Positions 30,850-39,649 are shown, counted from the first letter of the stretch. The stretch: 48,969 nucleotides of DNA from Firmicutes bacterium ADurb.Bin182 (GCA_002070205.1 MWCU01000086.1:1-48969), one strand, 5' to 3'. A program made the numbers and translations. The notes: generated from the sequence alone by a model not told the origin.

Positions 30850-31692
30850 ATGTTTAAATGTTCCAAGTGGGCGAAGCAAGTACTGTCTTTACAGAGGGAT
30901 GACGGCTCATGGGGGTATTTCCATTCCATGAGCGAACCGCGAAAGTATCCGTTTACGACCGAACAGGCGCTTAGAAGACTTGCTGTTTTGGGTTTCACGA
31001 TAGAGGATGAACCCATTAAGAAAGCAGTCGCTTATTTGCATGACTGCCTGACAGGCAGAAATGAAATGCCGGACCGCAAAGAAAAGCTGCACGACTGGAA
31101 TATTTTTACGCAGCTTATGGCCGCGGCATGGATACGAAGATTCACCCGTGAGGATCCGGCAGCAAACGCAGTTGCCGAAACGTGGGCGGATGTGATTTCC
31201 CGCGCATTCAGTTCGGGAAAGTATGATCACAACGATTATCTTGCCGCCTATCAAAGAACATTCAAAAAACAAGCCCGGGGCGGAAGGCTCGTTGACTTCG
31301 TTCATTTCTATATCGTTTCGCTCGTTTCGGACTGTCTTGATTTGAAGACGGAAAGAGCTGTTTTTGACCATATCCTCTGCCATGAAACGGGCATCTACTA
31401 CATATATCCGAAGCCTTTATCCAAACTGCCGGAAACGTTTATGTCAAAGACTGCCAGCCTGTATATCGGGGCTGTCGAACTGCTGACTGATTATAGACGC
31501 TGCACGGACAAGCTTATTTTCGTTGCCGACTGGTTAAACGGCAATAAAATCAACGGAAAATGGGACATGGGAAGCGAAGCGAACGATCGCATATATTTCC
31601 CCCTGTCGGATTCATGGAGAAGCAAGGATACGAGAGCGGATGATTGTACGTTCCGGATAGAAAAGCTTTTGGAGAGGATCAACAGCAAATAA
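30850..31692 (+). CDS. Alpha/alpha-toroid (prenyltransferase/terpene cyclase-like fold) protein, unknown function
   Basis: This 280-residue helical protein has repeats that look like the QW motifs of the toroid fold: LSLQRDDGSWGYFHSM near residue 13, a central helical region (LHDWNIFTQLMAAAWIRRF), and a C-terminal KINGKWDMGSEANDRIYFPL. The DCTAE-like acid motif of true squalene cyclases is not seen, so an enzymatic role is not assured. It has a GGAGGT RBS and probably forms a unit with the hydrolase upstream. Confidence 0.65.
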   Translation: MFKCSKWAKQVLSLQRDDGSWGYFHSMSEPRKYPFTTEQALRRLAVLGFTIEDEPIKKAVAYLHDCLTGRNEMPDRKEKLHDWNIFTQLMAAAWIRRFTREDPAANAVAETWADVISRAFSSGKYDHNDYLAAYQRTFKKQARGGRLVDFVHFYIVSLVSDCLDLKTERAVFDHILCHETGIYYIYPKPLSKLPETFMSKTASLYIGAVELLTDYRRCTDKLIFVADWLNGNKINGKWDMGSEANDRIYFPLSDSWRSKDTRADDCTFRIEKLLERINSK

Positions 31693-31837
31693 TAACAGCT
31701 TTCCCGAGTTTTCAGGCCTGATATGCTGACCGTCAGTTCACGGTAAATCATATTACGAAAAACGGTACCTATTTAAACTGCGGGAACCGGCATCATCGTA
31801 TAAAAATTAAATCCTGCGATAAAAGCACACAATAAAA

Positions 31838-31858
31838 TGCGGAAATTCCATTTCCGCA
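31838..31858. repeat. Hairpin just before the SASP ribosome binding site
   Basis: TGCGGAAAT-TCC-ATTTCCGCA is a perfect 9-bp stem with a 3-nt loop ending 8 bp before the AAGGAGGTG of the SASP gene. It may stabilise the spore-protein mRNA or affect its translation. No convincing sigma-G promoter with correct spacing was found upstream. Confidence 0.6.
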
Positions 31859-31880
31859 AATTGCTTAAGGAGGTGTTACG

Positions 31881-32051
31881 ATGTCGAGGAGAAGTATAAT
31901 GTCGGAAGGCCTCAAACAGGCTATTGCCCGGGAAATGGGTATAAGCGATCAGGTCGCTAACGGCGGTTGGGGCTCAGTTTCCTCACGCGATTGCGGGAGA
32001 ATGGTCCAGGTGGCAATCGAAATCGCCGAGCGTGCCGTAGCCGCGAGGTAA
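31881..32051 (+). CDS. Small acid-soluble spore protein, alpha/beta type
   Basis: A 56-residue ORF starts MSRRSIMSEGLKQAIAREMG and continues GWGSVSSRDCGRMVQVAIEIAE. These match the two conserved blocks of alpha/beta SASPs: LKxxIAxExG, containing the germination-protease cleavage region, and GxxSSRxxGxMVxxxIxxAE, the DNA-binding helix. Such proteins coat DNA in the spore core and protect it from UV and depurination. It is at the short end of the family. A strong AAGGAGGTG RBS and strong terminator frame it as a single gene. It is the clearest evidence that the host makes spores. Confidence 0.9.
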   Translation: MSRRSIMSEGLKQAIAREMGISDQVANGGWGSVSSRDCGRMVQVAIEIAERAVAAR

Positions 32052-32094
32052 TCGGATACAGGCGGATCCGAGGCTGAGGAAAGCTCCTTAGCAA

Positions 32095-32126
32095 GGGAGG
32101 AAGCGAAAATGCTTCCTCCCCTTTTT
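32095..32126 (+). terminator. Terminator of the SASP gene
   Basis: GGGAGGAAGC-GAAAAT-GCTTCCTCCC is a perfect 10-bp stem followed by CTTTTT, about 45 bp after the SASP stop. Confidence 0.92.
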
Positions 32127-32161
32127 AATCCCTGAATATCAGTTTCAGCTTAAGGTTTATG

Positions 32162-33733
32162 CTAGTCGAGCATGCCGGACGGAATGATAATATACGTAGG
32201 CGTTGGCTCAGGCGTAGGTTTGGGCGTTCCCCGGCCGCCGCCGGGCGAAATAACGACAAATGTAGGCGTCGGCTTGGGCGTGGGCGTCCCTGCTATCAGC
32301 GAGATTGACGGGCGTATGATAATCGGCGTAGGCTTCGGCGTATCGGGTATTATAGGGACCGGCGTGAACGGTTTGAACGTCACGCCAAAATCCGGTATCC
32401 GGATTTCCTGCTCAGGAGCCTGCCGCCCGGTCCCGTCGACCGGCAAAACATACTCCTCATAAAGGGTCTGCGCTTCATTGATATCCAGGGTAAACATCTC
32501 GTTCATAAGACACAGCTTGGCACTGCCGGACTTTACGAATATTCCGGAAACGGAAGCGGGAAATCCCACATAGGAGTATTCGGTCAATACTTCGCCGCTG
32601 CCGGCTGACCGGCTGCCCGTTTCAAGAGGGTCATCACCCATGAATTCGGTGATAACCTTTAAAGACATTTCGGACAGCATCTGCGGCGCATATCTTCCGA
32701 GTATCTGCTCGCCTCCCAAAGGCAAGGCCTTGGAGCGCTTCATGACAAGCGATGCGCTCCCGTCATTTGTGAAGTAATACTCGAACGCGGCTTTTCCTCC
32801 CGCAAATTCCGGATCGCTGTATTCATATGACAGCACGCGGTAATTTCCGTCAGTGCCGGCATTCGCCGGCGCTCCGAGCAGCGCAGTAACCTCGCTTTCG
32901 GTTTTGCCTAGCCCGATGCTCATATACTTTTTAAACGGCTCATATTTTGAAAGCTTGTCGTTGGCGTTGCGGGGCTCCGCTTTTAGATAGCGGGGCACTC
33001 TCGGCGTGATTCCGTCCGCCGCGGCTGCAGGAAGCACTGCGTCGTCCGGCTGATATTCGCACGCAAGAACAATCCCGTTTTGCACGACTGCCGCCAATTG
33101 GCCGTTGTTATCCGGCCAGACGCAGACTTCATAACGGCGCTCATCGGACACGGCTCCGGGCTCCACGAACGACATCCACAGATACGGATCAACCCCGGCC
33201 GCAGTGCGAAGCTCTTCGTAGGGCGTTCCTTTCAAAACCGCAAGAGCGCCCGCGTCTTCCATAAGCTTCGGAAACGCGCCGGGGGAAGAAATTTGTTTTT
33301 TAAGGATCCGGCCGTTCTCTGCGTTGATTATAAACTCGAACCCGACGGAATCTACAGTAAAGCGGAACACGACCGCTTTTTCGGAAATGGAGCCCCCCGC
33401 GATTGCCCTGTATTCGTACGCATTCTGCCCGAATACCGCATTCGGCGCGCTAAAAACGTCAGCTATGCTTCCCACATGTGCGCAGAGCTGTGCCCGCATG
33501 TATGCTTCCGCCGCGCCGCTTTCGGGAACCGAAAATACTATGGGCGGATGCACCGGCACAGGTGAAGGCGTCGGCTCGGGCGTTTGAACTTCGCCTGCAG
33601 ACTGCGTCTGTGTTTCGGTCGTATAGCCGGGGGACCGGACCTGAAATGAGCAGCCGCAGCTCAAAAACGCGGAAACGGCGAGTATTAGCGCAAGCAAGAC
33701 GGGCTTTGTGCGCAATATTTTCTTTAAAACCAT
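32162..33733 (-). CDS. Exported lipoprotein-like protein with Thr-Pro repeat C-terminus
   Basis: The start at 33733 (MVLKKILRTK) is chosen because AAGGAGGACACT precedes it; the longer reading adds 51 residues without signal-peptide character. The 523-residue product has a signal peptide (residues ~8-28) ending in FLSCGCSF, so lipidation is likely but the lipobox is not canonical. A Pro-rich linker (TPEPTPSPVPVHPP) follows. The body includes VGFEFIINAENGRILKK (PepSY-like strand pattern) and LGKTESEVTALLGAP (SmpA/OmlA-like helix). The C-terminal ~70 residues repeat TPKPTP followed by an aliphatic run and Pro three times. I do not recognise the function. Confidence 0.65.
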   Translation of the reverse strand: MVLKKILRTKPVLLALILAVSAFLSCGCSFQVRSPGYTTETQTQSAGEVQTPEPTPSPVPVHPPIVFSVPESGAAEAYMRAQLCAHVGSIADVFSAPNAVFGQNAYEYRAIAGGSISEKAVVFRFTVDSVGFEFIINAENGRILKKQISSPGAFPKLMEDAGALAVLKGTPYEELRTAAGVDPYLWMSFVEPGAVSDERRYEVCVWPDNNGQLAAVVQNGIVLACEYQPDDAVLPAAAADGITPRVPRYLKAEPRNANDKLSKYEPFKKYMSIGLGKTESEVTALLGAPANAGTDGNYRVLSYEYSDPEFAGGKAAFEYYFTNDGSASLVMKRSKALPLGGEQILGRYAPQMLSEMSLKVITEFMGDDPLETGSRSAGSGEVLTEYSYVGFPASVSGIFVKSGSAKLCLMNEMFTLDINEAQTLYEEYVLPVDGTGRQAPEQEIRIPDFGVTFKPFTPVPIIPDTPKPTPIIIRPSISLIAGTPTPKPTPTFVVISPGGGRGTPKPTPEPTPTYIIIPSGMLD

Positions 33734-33987
33734 AGTGTCCTCCTTAGTCGTTAATGTTAAAATCGGGCATCGAACATACGCTTTCGGACCGTATATCGGG
33801 CTCGTATGCAGGAGCACTCCGCCGTTCATCAATCGGGGAACGGCTTTTGTAAAATCCGCGGTTTTCATGGCGGAATTTTCCGGCACACAACACTTATCAA
33901 TAATTATACATTCTGCCTGAAGGGTACATTTTCACGTGACTGCTGAATTATTGTAAAAAAATTGCTCATATAGAGGCCGAAGACAAC

Positions 33988-34015
33988 TTGCAAAACGCCG
34001 TACGGGTAGTATAAT
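33988..34015 (+). promoter_or_regulatory. Promoter of the AraC-family gene
   Basis: TTGCAA (33988-33993), a 16-bp spacer and a perfect TATAAT (34010-34015) lie about 41 bp before the ATG at 34057. Confidence 0.6.
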
Positions 34016-34056
34016 GTATAGGTAATTAATTCTTTTTCACGGCACGGGATAAGGCT

Positions 34057-34917
34057 ATGAAAAGCATTTTGACCGCTATCGAACCCACGTTTCCCGACCC
34101 GAATATGTTAAAATCTCACATATACCCAAGCAGCAGAATGGCTGTCATAGAGACATCATTTTTAATGCTCGGGGATTGCGAATGCGATCAGTTCCATTTT
34201 CTGATCCCTCTCAAACAAGCTCCCGTTATAAAAACGGAGCGAAAGCTGCACGTTCTGAAGGAAAAGAGCGTTTTCCCGTGCAATCCCCGTCAACTCCACA
34301 GAATCGAAAACACCGGACTTTCCGATTTTAAAGCTTTGGTTTTATATGTGGAAAATTCTTTGTTTCAAACGGCCGCTGAGGAGTTGTTTAAAAAGAGGGA
34401 CGTGGAGTTCAGGAACAATTGTTTTGCTTTCAGCCCGGCATTAAGAGAATCCGTAAACGCATTTATACGCGAGTGCCGCAGCTGCCAGCCCGGCTGCGAC
34501 TTGATGCTGGAGAGCATTGCAGTACAGGCCGCTATAATTCTTTTACGGGAGAGCAGCCATAATTTATCCCGTTCGGTTTCCCTGCCGGACATATATCCGG
34601 ACGAGAAAGCCGTAAATAAGGCGATAGAGTATATTTCGGACAACTATCGAAACAGAATATCGCTGTTCGACATCGCGCACGAAACAAACTACAGCCCTTA
34701 TCATTTTCTAAGACTTTTCAAGCGGTATACGGGAACGACGCCTTTCGGGTTTCTGCTTGATTTAAAGATAGAGAAGGCAAAAGACATGCTTAAAAAAACC
34801 GGCTGCAGCATATCTCAGGTTTGTGACTTGTGCGGTTTCAGCAGCCTAAGCTATTTTTCCCGGATATTCCGTGAAAAAACCGGCGTAACTCCGACTGAAT
34901 ACAAGAAAAATGCATAA
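34057..34917 (+). CDS. AraC-family transcriptional regulator
   Basis: This 286-residue regulator has an N-terminal ~140-residue cupin-like sensing domain (LHVLKEKSVFPCNPRQLHRIEN fits the beta barrel). The C-terminal double helix-turn-helix (~190-286) reads ISLFDIAHETNYSPYHFLRLF, then GCSISQVCDLCGFSSLSYFSR and REKTGVTPTEYKK, the family signature. The ligand and target are unknown. It is monocistronic, and no sugar transport genes are adjacent. A hairpin terminator lies more than 200 bp downstream. Confidence 0.9.
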   Translation: MKSILTAIEPTFPDPNMLKSHIYPSSRMAVIETSFLMLGDCECDQFHFLIPLKQAPVIKTERKLHVLKEKSVFPCNPRQLHRIENTGLSDFKALVLYVENSLFQTAAEELFKKRDVEFRNNCFAFSPALRESVNAFIRECRSCQPGCDLMLESIAVQAAIILLRESSHNLSRSVSLPDIYPDEKAVNKAIEYISDNYRNRISLFDIAHETNYSPYHFLRLFKRYTGTTPFGFLLDLKIEKAKDMLKKTGCSISQVCDLCGFSSLSYFSRIFREKTGVTPTEYKKNA

Positions 34918-35135
34918 GCAAAAATCCGAAGCGTTTCACATATCCCAAGTATTATAAAAAATATCCCCCCCCTGTAGAGCAGCGCGTATGTACACCGGGC
35001 TGTTTTATACTGCCCGCATTATAATCGCAAAATAAATCAATATAGAAAAGCGGCTGATATAAAAGAGACATCCCGCGGTATAAGAAAATCATCCCCGTAA
35101 CAGTAGGCTGAGTATAAGCAATTACCGGTTATCGC

Positions 35136-35179
35136 CCGGGAAGCCCTCTGTTAAGGATCGGCTTGCCCGGATTTTTTTT
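35136..35179 (+). terminator. Strong terminator upstream of the metallopeptidase gene
   Basis: CCGGGAAGCC pairs with GGCTTGCCCGG (one bulged G), followed by ATTTTTTTT. It insulates the next promoter, which begins 4 bp later. Confidence 0.8.
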
Positions 35180-35182
35180 GAA

Positions 35183-35210
35183 TTGAATCCATTTCTTTAT
35201 ATGATACAAT
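35183..35210 (+). promoter_or_regulatory. Promoter of the gluzincin peptidase gene
   Basis: TTGAAT (35183-35188), a 16-bp spacer and TACAAT (35205-35210) with TG one base before the -10 make an extended -10 promoter about 45 bp before the ATG. Confidence 0.65.
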
Positions 35211-35256
35211 GTATACAATCAACATGTACGCCCATTATGGAGGAAAATGAGATTTT

Positions 35257-36039
35257 ATGAAACCAAATACGCAGGCCGGCCGCAAAAAAACGCTTAAGAT
35301 CATCGGTTCGGCTATCGGTGTGCTGATCGTACTTTTTCTTTTAAGCTTCATCCCCGTCCTTTCCCTCAAAACCGGCGGCATGCAAACGCTTCGCGGGAAT
35401 TATATAACGGTTTATTATGAAACGGAATATGCGGCGGCCCGGGATGTTTTTGAGCTGGCCGACGCTCAGAGCGAGCGCATCGCGAATGCGCTCGGATTTG
35501 ATGCGCCTCAGGATATCCGCATGTATATTTACGACCGGCAGAGCACGTTTCAGACGAAGAAATACGGGCTTGCGGCGCTGCTGCTCGATCTCGACTGGTA
35601 TATCGGCGACAATAAAGGAACGAACGTTTTGCTGACTTCGCCCGCCAATCCCGGCAAAGTGCACGGATATGACGCAGTTGTGCAAGCGTCAGTCCACGAA
35701 ATGGTTCACGCGTATAACTCGATTTTGAACAAACGCATGCCTCTTTGGATAAACGAGGGGCTCGCTTTGTATCTATCGAACGGAGATCCGCGCGAAGACC
35801 TGTACACTACAAGCTATGTGCCCGGCCTTGAGCAGACGCATACATCCGACCCGGTGGAGTTTTCGAATATGGGCGGATATGATTTTGCGCATACCTATAT
35901 CGAATATTTGGACAAAACGTTCGGCTGGGACAGCGTTCTATACTTAGCAGAAACGAATGATTACGAAAAAGCTTTCGGTATGAGCGAAGACGATGTTTAC
36001 ACGGGCTGGATAGAGTTTTTAAAAGAGAATTACAGCTGA
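35257..36039 (+). CDS. Membrane-anchored gluzincin-type zinc metallopeptidase
   Basis: This 260-residue protein has a basic N-terminus and one transmembrane helix (about 13-35, IIGSAIGVLIVLFLLSFIPV). The extracytoplasmic catalytic domain shows VHEMVHAYN, an HExxH zinc motif with His147, Glu148 and His151, then WINEGLALYLS with Glu167 as third ligand, typical of peptidase MA-like gluzincins. The C-terminal part (LDKTFGWDSVLYLAET) matches the helical tail of that group. RBS GGAGG precedes the ATG. It is followed at 82 and 79 bp by two membrane-protein genes on the same strand. Confidence 0.82.
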   Translation: MKPNTQAGRKKTLKIIGSAIGVLIVLFLLSFIPVLSLKTGGMQTLRGNYITVYYETEYAAARDVFELADAQSERIANALGFDAPQDIRMYIYDRQSTFQTKKYGLAALLLDLDWYIGDNKGTNVLLTSPANPGKVHGYDAVVQASVHEMVHAYNSILNKRMPLWINEGLALYLSNGDPREDLYTTSYVPGLEQTHTSDPVEFSNMGGYDFAHTYIEYLDKTFGWDSVLYLAETNDYEKAFGMSEDDVYTGWIEFLKENYS

Positions 36040-36121
36040 GAAACGGCGTTGCGGCGGCAGAGGCTCGATACCAAACCGGCTGTCATGACATCATTATAGT
36101 TTATTGGAGGAGCAGCTAAAC

Positions 36122-36829
36122 ATGGATAAAAAGGTTCTGACTGCGGAGCAAAAGCGGAGCGAACAAGACCTGATAATCGTTTTAATAATCACGCTTGCTG
36201 TGCTCGCAGCTTATATGGCGTTTAGTTCACGGATTGATTCACTTTTCAAAAACCGCGATATCAGCCTGGTGCTAAGAACGCTGTTTATGGCATTGTTTCA
36301 ATTCGGAACCGCAGGGCTGGGGATTTCCCTTGTTTCAATTATCAGAAAAGAAAAATTCAGCAGCTCCGGTTTAAGAAAAGAAAATGCGATCAAAGCCGTT
36401 TTATTGTCGATTTTAGCCGTCGTTCCGTATCTTGTGTTCAGGGCGGCAACGAATTCCCTTACAAGCTATCTTCCTTTCCAACAGGTATGGGCAACGGAAG
36501 AATGGCTTGCTTTGGGCTTTCCGAAAAGCATACCCGGAATAGCGATCATTGCGGCCGCGTGGGGGTTTTTTGAAGGCTTCAACTACGCTGTGATAAACGA
36601 TAAAATCAACAAGCGCTGGCCTGTGAAGAACATATTTTTGCGCCCCGGAGCGATCGTTTGCGCAGTTTTATGTATTTTGATCCATGGCTTGGTTGGGGTA
36701 ACGCCTTCGGCCATCGCCGAGGGTTTGACCGTATTCCTGATAATTTACGGAATGCTTGTAATCAAAGAATATACCCATAACGCATGGGGCTGTGTGTTTA
36801 TATTTTTGTTTTTCTGGAACGCGATTTGA
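36122..36829 (+). CDS. Polytopic membrane protein, degenerate CPBP-like
   Basis: The ATG at 36122 (MDKKVLTAEQ) is chosen because TTGGAGGAG lies 9 bp before it. The 235-residue protein has about six or seven transmembrane helices. AAWGFFEGFNYAVINDKIN sits where CPBP/Abi intramembrane proteases carry EExxxR, followed by ILIHGLVG and HNAWGCVFIFLFFWNAI, where the family has His and HxxxN. The double Glu is reduced to one and the Arg is missing, so protease activity is doubtful. The family call is tentative. Confidence 0.55.
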   Translation: MDKKVLTAEQKRSEQDLIIVLIITLAVLAAYMAFSSRIDSLFKNRDISLVLRTLFMALFQFGTAGLGISLVSIIRKEKFSSSGLRKENAIKAVLLSILAVVPYLVFRAATNSLTSYLPFQQVWATEEWLALGFPKSIPGIAIIAAAWGFFEGFNYAVINDKINKRWPVKNIFLRPGAIVCAVLCILIHGLVGVTPSAIAEGLTVFLIIYGMLVIKEYTHNAWGCVFIFLFFWNAI

Positions 36830-36908
36830 TTCCGGATTAAACTATTCAGCGCTCAGGCTGTAAGTACTCCTCCCTCTTCTTGCATAATATTGAACAGGGG
36901 GAAAAGTT

Positions 36909-37445
36909 ATGAAGAAATATCATATAGCGGGCGCTGTTTTCACGCTTATCGCGGGTACGCTTTTGCACTTTACATATGATTGGTCGGGACAAAATGAACT
37001 TGTCGGGCTTTTCAGCGCGGTCAATGAAAGCACATGGGAGCATCTGAAACTCTTGGCATTTCCGGTTATGATATTTGCCGTGTTTGAATGCTATGCTTAC
37101 GGCCGTCAAAAACAGAACTTCTATCCCGCTAAAGCGGCGTCCGTATTGACCGGAATGGCCGTTATAGTGACGCTCTTTTATACTTATACGGGAATAATCG
37201 GCACTAACTTTTTAGCGTTGGATATCGCCGTGTTCATCGCGGGAGTACTGGCTGCTTATTCCGTAAGCTATAAGATACTGAAAGGAAACAAACTGTCATC
37301 GCCCTCAGCGAAAGCGGCCGCATGTTTTGTTTTTATTGCGTTGATAGTCTGCTTTGCCGTATTCACGTCCTATCCGCCGCTAACCGGCTTGTTTCGCGAC
37401 CCGGTATCGGGAGGGTACGGCAGGGATATTCTGCTCATCGGATAA
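36909..37445 (+). CDS. DUF6512-like polytopic membrane protein
   Basis: This 178-residue membrane protein has about five or six helices. The N-terminal segment LLHFTYDWSGQNELVG and then FSAVNESTWEHLKLLAFP is the conserved block of small clostridial membrane proteins of the DUF6512 group as I remember it. Function is unknown. An AGGGGGAAAA RBS precedes the ATG. A weak TTTCAAC/GTTGAAA inverted repeat (37479-37502) follows, between this gene and the convergent MFS gene. Confidence 0.65.
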   Translation: MKKYHIAGAVFTLIAGTLLHFTYDWSGQNELVGLFSAVNESTWEHLKLLAFPVMIFAVFECYAYGRQKQNFYPAKAASVLTGMAVIVTLFYTYTGIIGTNFLALDIAVFIAGVLAAYSVSYKILKGNKLSSPSAKAAACFVFIALIVCFAVFTSYPPLTGLFRDPVSGGYGRDILLIG

Positions 37446-37565
37446 CAAGTACGCGCAATTATTCTTTCGACTGCTCGTTTTCAACGAACCGGAAGGTTGA
37501 AAGTATCCGTGAATTTTCGGGATTTTATTTAACCCCGCACCGCGCCGCGTTTCAAAACGGCTCCT

Positions 37566-38798
37566 TTAAAATTTCTTTTTAATCGACGTCAATACCGAGC
37601 TCAGGATCATTATAGCTATCATCGCGATACCCGTAACTATGAACCAGACCGTCACGCCGTATGCTTCGGCTATCGGGCCCGCGGCGGCAAGGCCGACAGG
37701 CATCGCAAGCGACATCAGCGTCATTATGAATGAAAATACCCTCCCCTGCACTTCCGGAGGTATGGTTTGCTGAAGATAGGTCATATAAGGGATGTTCGAA
37801 AAATTGGCGGCAGCCCCCATCAGCGCGCACAATAAAGCGAATACGGAGAAATACGAAAGGTCCGCGGGCAGCAGCCCTGAAACAAGCGTGAATACACCAA
37901 AACATATAAACGCCGCATGCACCGCACGAAACTTGTGCTTTATCTCGCCGTACGCGCTGACTGCCAAAGAACAGAGCATCATTCCGGCGGAGTACGCAAG
38001 GTTCACTACGCCCGCATGCCATTCTGTACCCCTAAAATGCACGGCGTTCATAAGCGGATAAAGCGAGGAAAGCGGCATGTAAAAAATCATGCAAAGCACG
38101 GAGGCAAGAGTCAGCATGCAAAGCGGCTTGTCCTTTAAAAGCACCGCCGCTCCTTCCTTCATTTCCCTGAAAATATTCGGAGCGCTTCTTTTTTCTCTTC
38201 TTATTTCCGGAATCTTTACTGCCGCGACGGTGACGCAGGCCATGGCGGCTCCCAAAACGTCCGTCAGCATGACTACGGGCAGCGGAAACGCCGCATACAG
38301 CGCCGCGCCCAAAACCGGTCCCAAAATAAACGCGCCTGACTGCATGAACTGGCTCCATCCGTTGGCCCGCATAAGCTGATCCGGGGGAACGAGCATAGGC
38401 ACCGCCGCCTGGATAGCGGGAGTATGGAACACGCTGCCGACGGCCCTGACGCCCAATATTACGCATGCCGTCCAATAAGGCGGTGTTCCGAAAAGGAACA
38501 GCAGCGCAAAAATACCCGCCGCGAGCGCAATAAAAAGATCCGCTCCGATTATCACGGCTTTCCTCTTTAGGCGGTCGACCCAAACGCCCGCGAACGGCCC
38601 CAGAATAAAGTTCGGTAAAAACGCGAGAAGCCCGGCAAGCGAAAGCATAAGCGCGGACCCCGTTTCGCTCGTCAGCCACCAGATGAGCGCGAACTGCACG
38701 GCGGAACTTCCGACCAGCGATACTGTCTGCCCGGACGCAATGACAAGGAAATCGCGCTTCCAGCGCGCATTTTGATTTTGATTGACCGCCTGCTCCAT
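37566..38798 (-). CDS. MFS drug exporter, DHA3 (macrolide efflux-like) group
   Basis: This 410-residue transporter has about 12 transmembrane helices. Seen: FLVIASGQTVSLVGSSAVQFALIWW in helix 1, the loop 2-3 motif FAGVWVDRLKRKAVII (motif A variant), AAVPMLVPPDQLMRANG in the central part (typical of the Mef/DHA3 group), and IPPEVQGRVFSF between later helices. By family it would export a drug-like compound with proton exchange; the substrate is unknown. RBS GAAAGGAG precedes the ATG. Confidence 0.88.
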   Translation of the reverse strand: MEQAVNQNQNARWKRDFLVIASGQTVSLVGSSAVQFALIWWLTSETGSALMLSLAGLLAFLPNFILGPFAGVWVDRLKRKAVIIGADLFIALAAGIFALLFLFGTPPYWTACVILGVRAVGSVFHTPAIQAAVPMLVPPDQLMRANGWSQFMQSGAFILGPVLGAALYAAFPLPVVMLTDVLGAAMACVTVAAVKIPEIRREKRSAPNIFREMKEGAAVLLKDKPLCMLTLASVLCMIFYMPLSSLYPLMNAVHFRGTEWHAGVVNLAYSAGMMLCSLAVSAYGEIKHKFRAVHAAFICFGVFTLVSGLLPADLSYFSVFALLCALMGAAANFSNIPYMTYLQQTIPPEVQGRVFSFIMTLMSLAMPVGLAAAGPIAEAYGVTVWFIVTGIAMIAIMILSSVLTSIKKKF

Positions 38799-38880
38799 AT
38801 TGCTCCTTTCGTTCAGGCACTTAGCCTTCCGCAGTATATACGCGGCATATGATCCTTACAAAAGCGATCATGCAGAAAAC

Positions 38881-38909
38881 AGTATACCAGTTGCTATTGT
38901 GTAAAGCAA
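38881..38909 (-). promoter_or_regulatory. Promoter of the MFS exporter gene
   Basis: On the minus strand TTGCTT (38904-38909), a 17-bp spacer and TATACT (38881-38886). The predicted start gives a leader of about 75 nt. Confidence 0.5.
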
Positions 38910-39002
38910 CGGGCAGTCAAGGCCGGCATTATAACCGAAAAGAACAAGCGTTCAGGCGACTCGGCGTATCAAAATAAAATGTCAGAATAAGCGGGCATCG
39001 GA

Positions 39003-39030
39003 TTGCGGTTTTCGCTTTATACGGTATAAT
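39003..39030 (+). promoter_or_regulatory. Promoter of the GNAT gene at 39.1 kb
   Basis: TTGCGG (39003-39008), a 16-bp spacer and a perfect TATAAT (39025-39030) lie about 100 bp before the ATG. Confidence 0.55.
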
Positions 39031-39136
39031 AAGTTAAACAGTTCCATTCGGCAGCCGGCAGGCAAAAGCATTGATAAGCAGGCTGAGACCGCTCATATCG
39101 GCTTAAATTTGTCTATATGAAATATGGAGGTATTCT

Positions 39137-39649
39137 ATGGGTGATTTTATCCGTCCGTGGGCTATGGAAAACGCAGCCGACATGGCATCGGCCATGAACA
39201 ACAAAAATGTACAGAACAATTTAAGGGACGGTATCCCGTTCCCGTATACGGTCGCGGATGCTGAAAACTATATACGTTCGCTGCTGAACGGAGAAAATGA
39301 AAACCGCTACGCTTTCGCTATCATATTCAACAATAAAGTCGTAGGCAGCATCGGCGTTACCCGCAATGAGAACATCCACCGCCGCACCGCCGAACTGGGC
39401 TATTATGTGGCCGAGCCTTACTGGGGCAAAGGCATCGCGACTAACGCTGTTAAAGAGGTATGCGAATATATATTTGAAAACACGGATATAGTCCGGGTTT
39501 TTGCCGAGCCGTTCTCCTATAATACCGCTTCCTGCCGCGTATTGGAAAAGGCGGGTTTCAGCTTTGAGGGGACTCTCAGGAAAAACGCGATCAAAAACGG
39601 AAAAATACTCGACATGAAAATGTACGCGCTGATCAAAGAGACGGAATAA
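39137..39649 (+). CDS. GNAT-family N-acetyltransferase (RimJ/RimL-like)
   Basis: This 170-residue cytosolic acetyltransferase shows the full GNAT core: VVGSIGVTRNENIHRRTAELGYYVAEPYWGKGIATNAVKEV contains motif D/A, with the Q/RxxGxG/A-type acetyl-CoA loop as YWGKGIA. RVFAEPFSYNTASCRVLEKAGF followed by EGTLRKNAIKNGKILD is the RimJ/RimL-like end. The acceptor may be a protein N-terminus or a small amine; it cannot be read here. RBS TGGAGG precedes the ATG. The next gene starts 67 bp downstream. Confidence 0.92.
   Translation: MGDFIRPWAMENAADMASAMNNKNVQNNLRDGIPFPYTVADAENYIRSLLNGENENRYAFAIIFNNKVVGSIGVTRNENIHRRTAELGYYVAEPYWGKGIATNAVKEVCEYIFENTDIVRVFAEPFSYNTASCRVLEKAGFSFEGTLRKNAIKNGKILDMKMYALIKETE

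Larger units (their letters stand above)
34918..35256. other. Intergenic region with a distant terminator
   Basis: This 339-bp stretch contains no ORF with an RBS. It holds an eight-C run (34968-34975), a strong plus-strand terminator at 35136-35179, and the promoter of the next gene at 35183-35210. The 218 bp between the AraC stop and the terminator could be a long 3' UTR or a small RNA; a TATAAT at about 35020 lacks a good -35. Confidence 0.5.
38799..39136. other. Divergent intergenic region between MFS and GNAT genes
   Basis: This 338-bp region contains two outward-facing promoters (38881-38909 minus; 39003-39030 plus) and no credible ORF. I see no clear operator palindrome. Confidence 0.6.

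Noticed and set aside
31798..31834. Sigma-G promoter of the SASP gene
   Set aside because: A GTATA and a CACAATA were noticed, but they are 25 bp apart, outside the usual sigma-G spacing.
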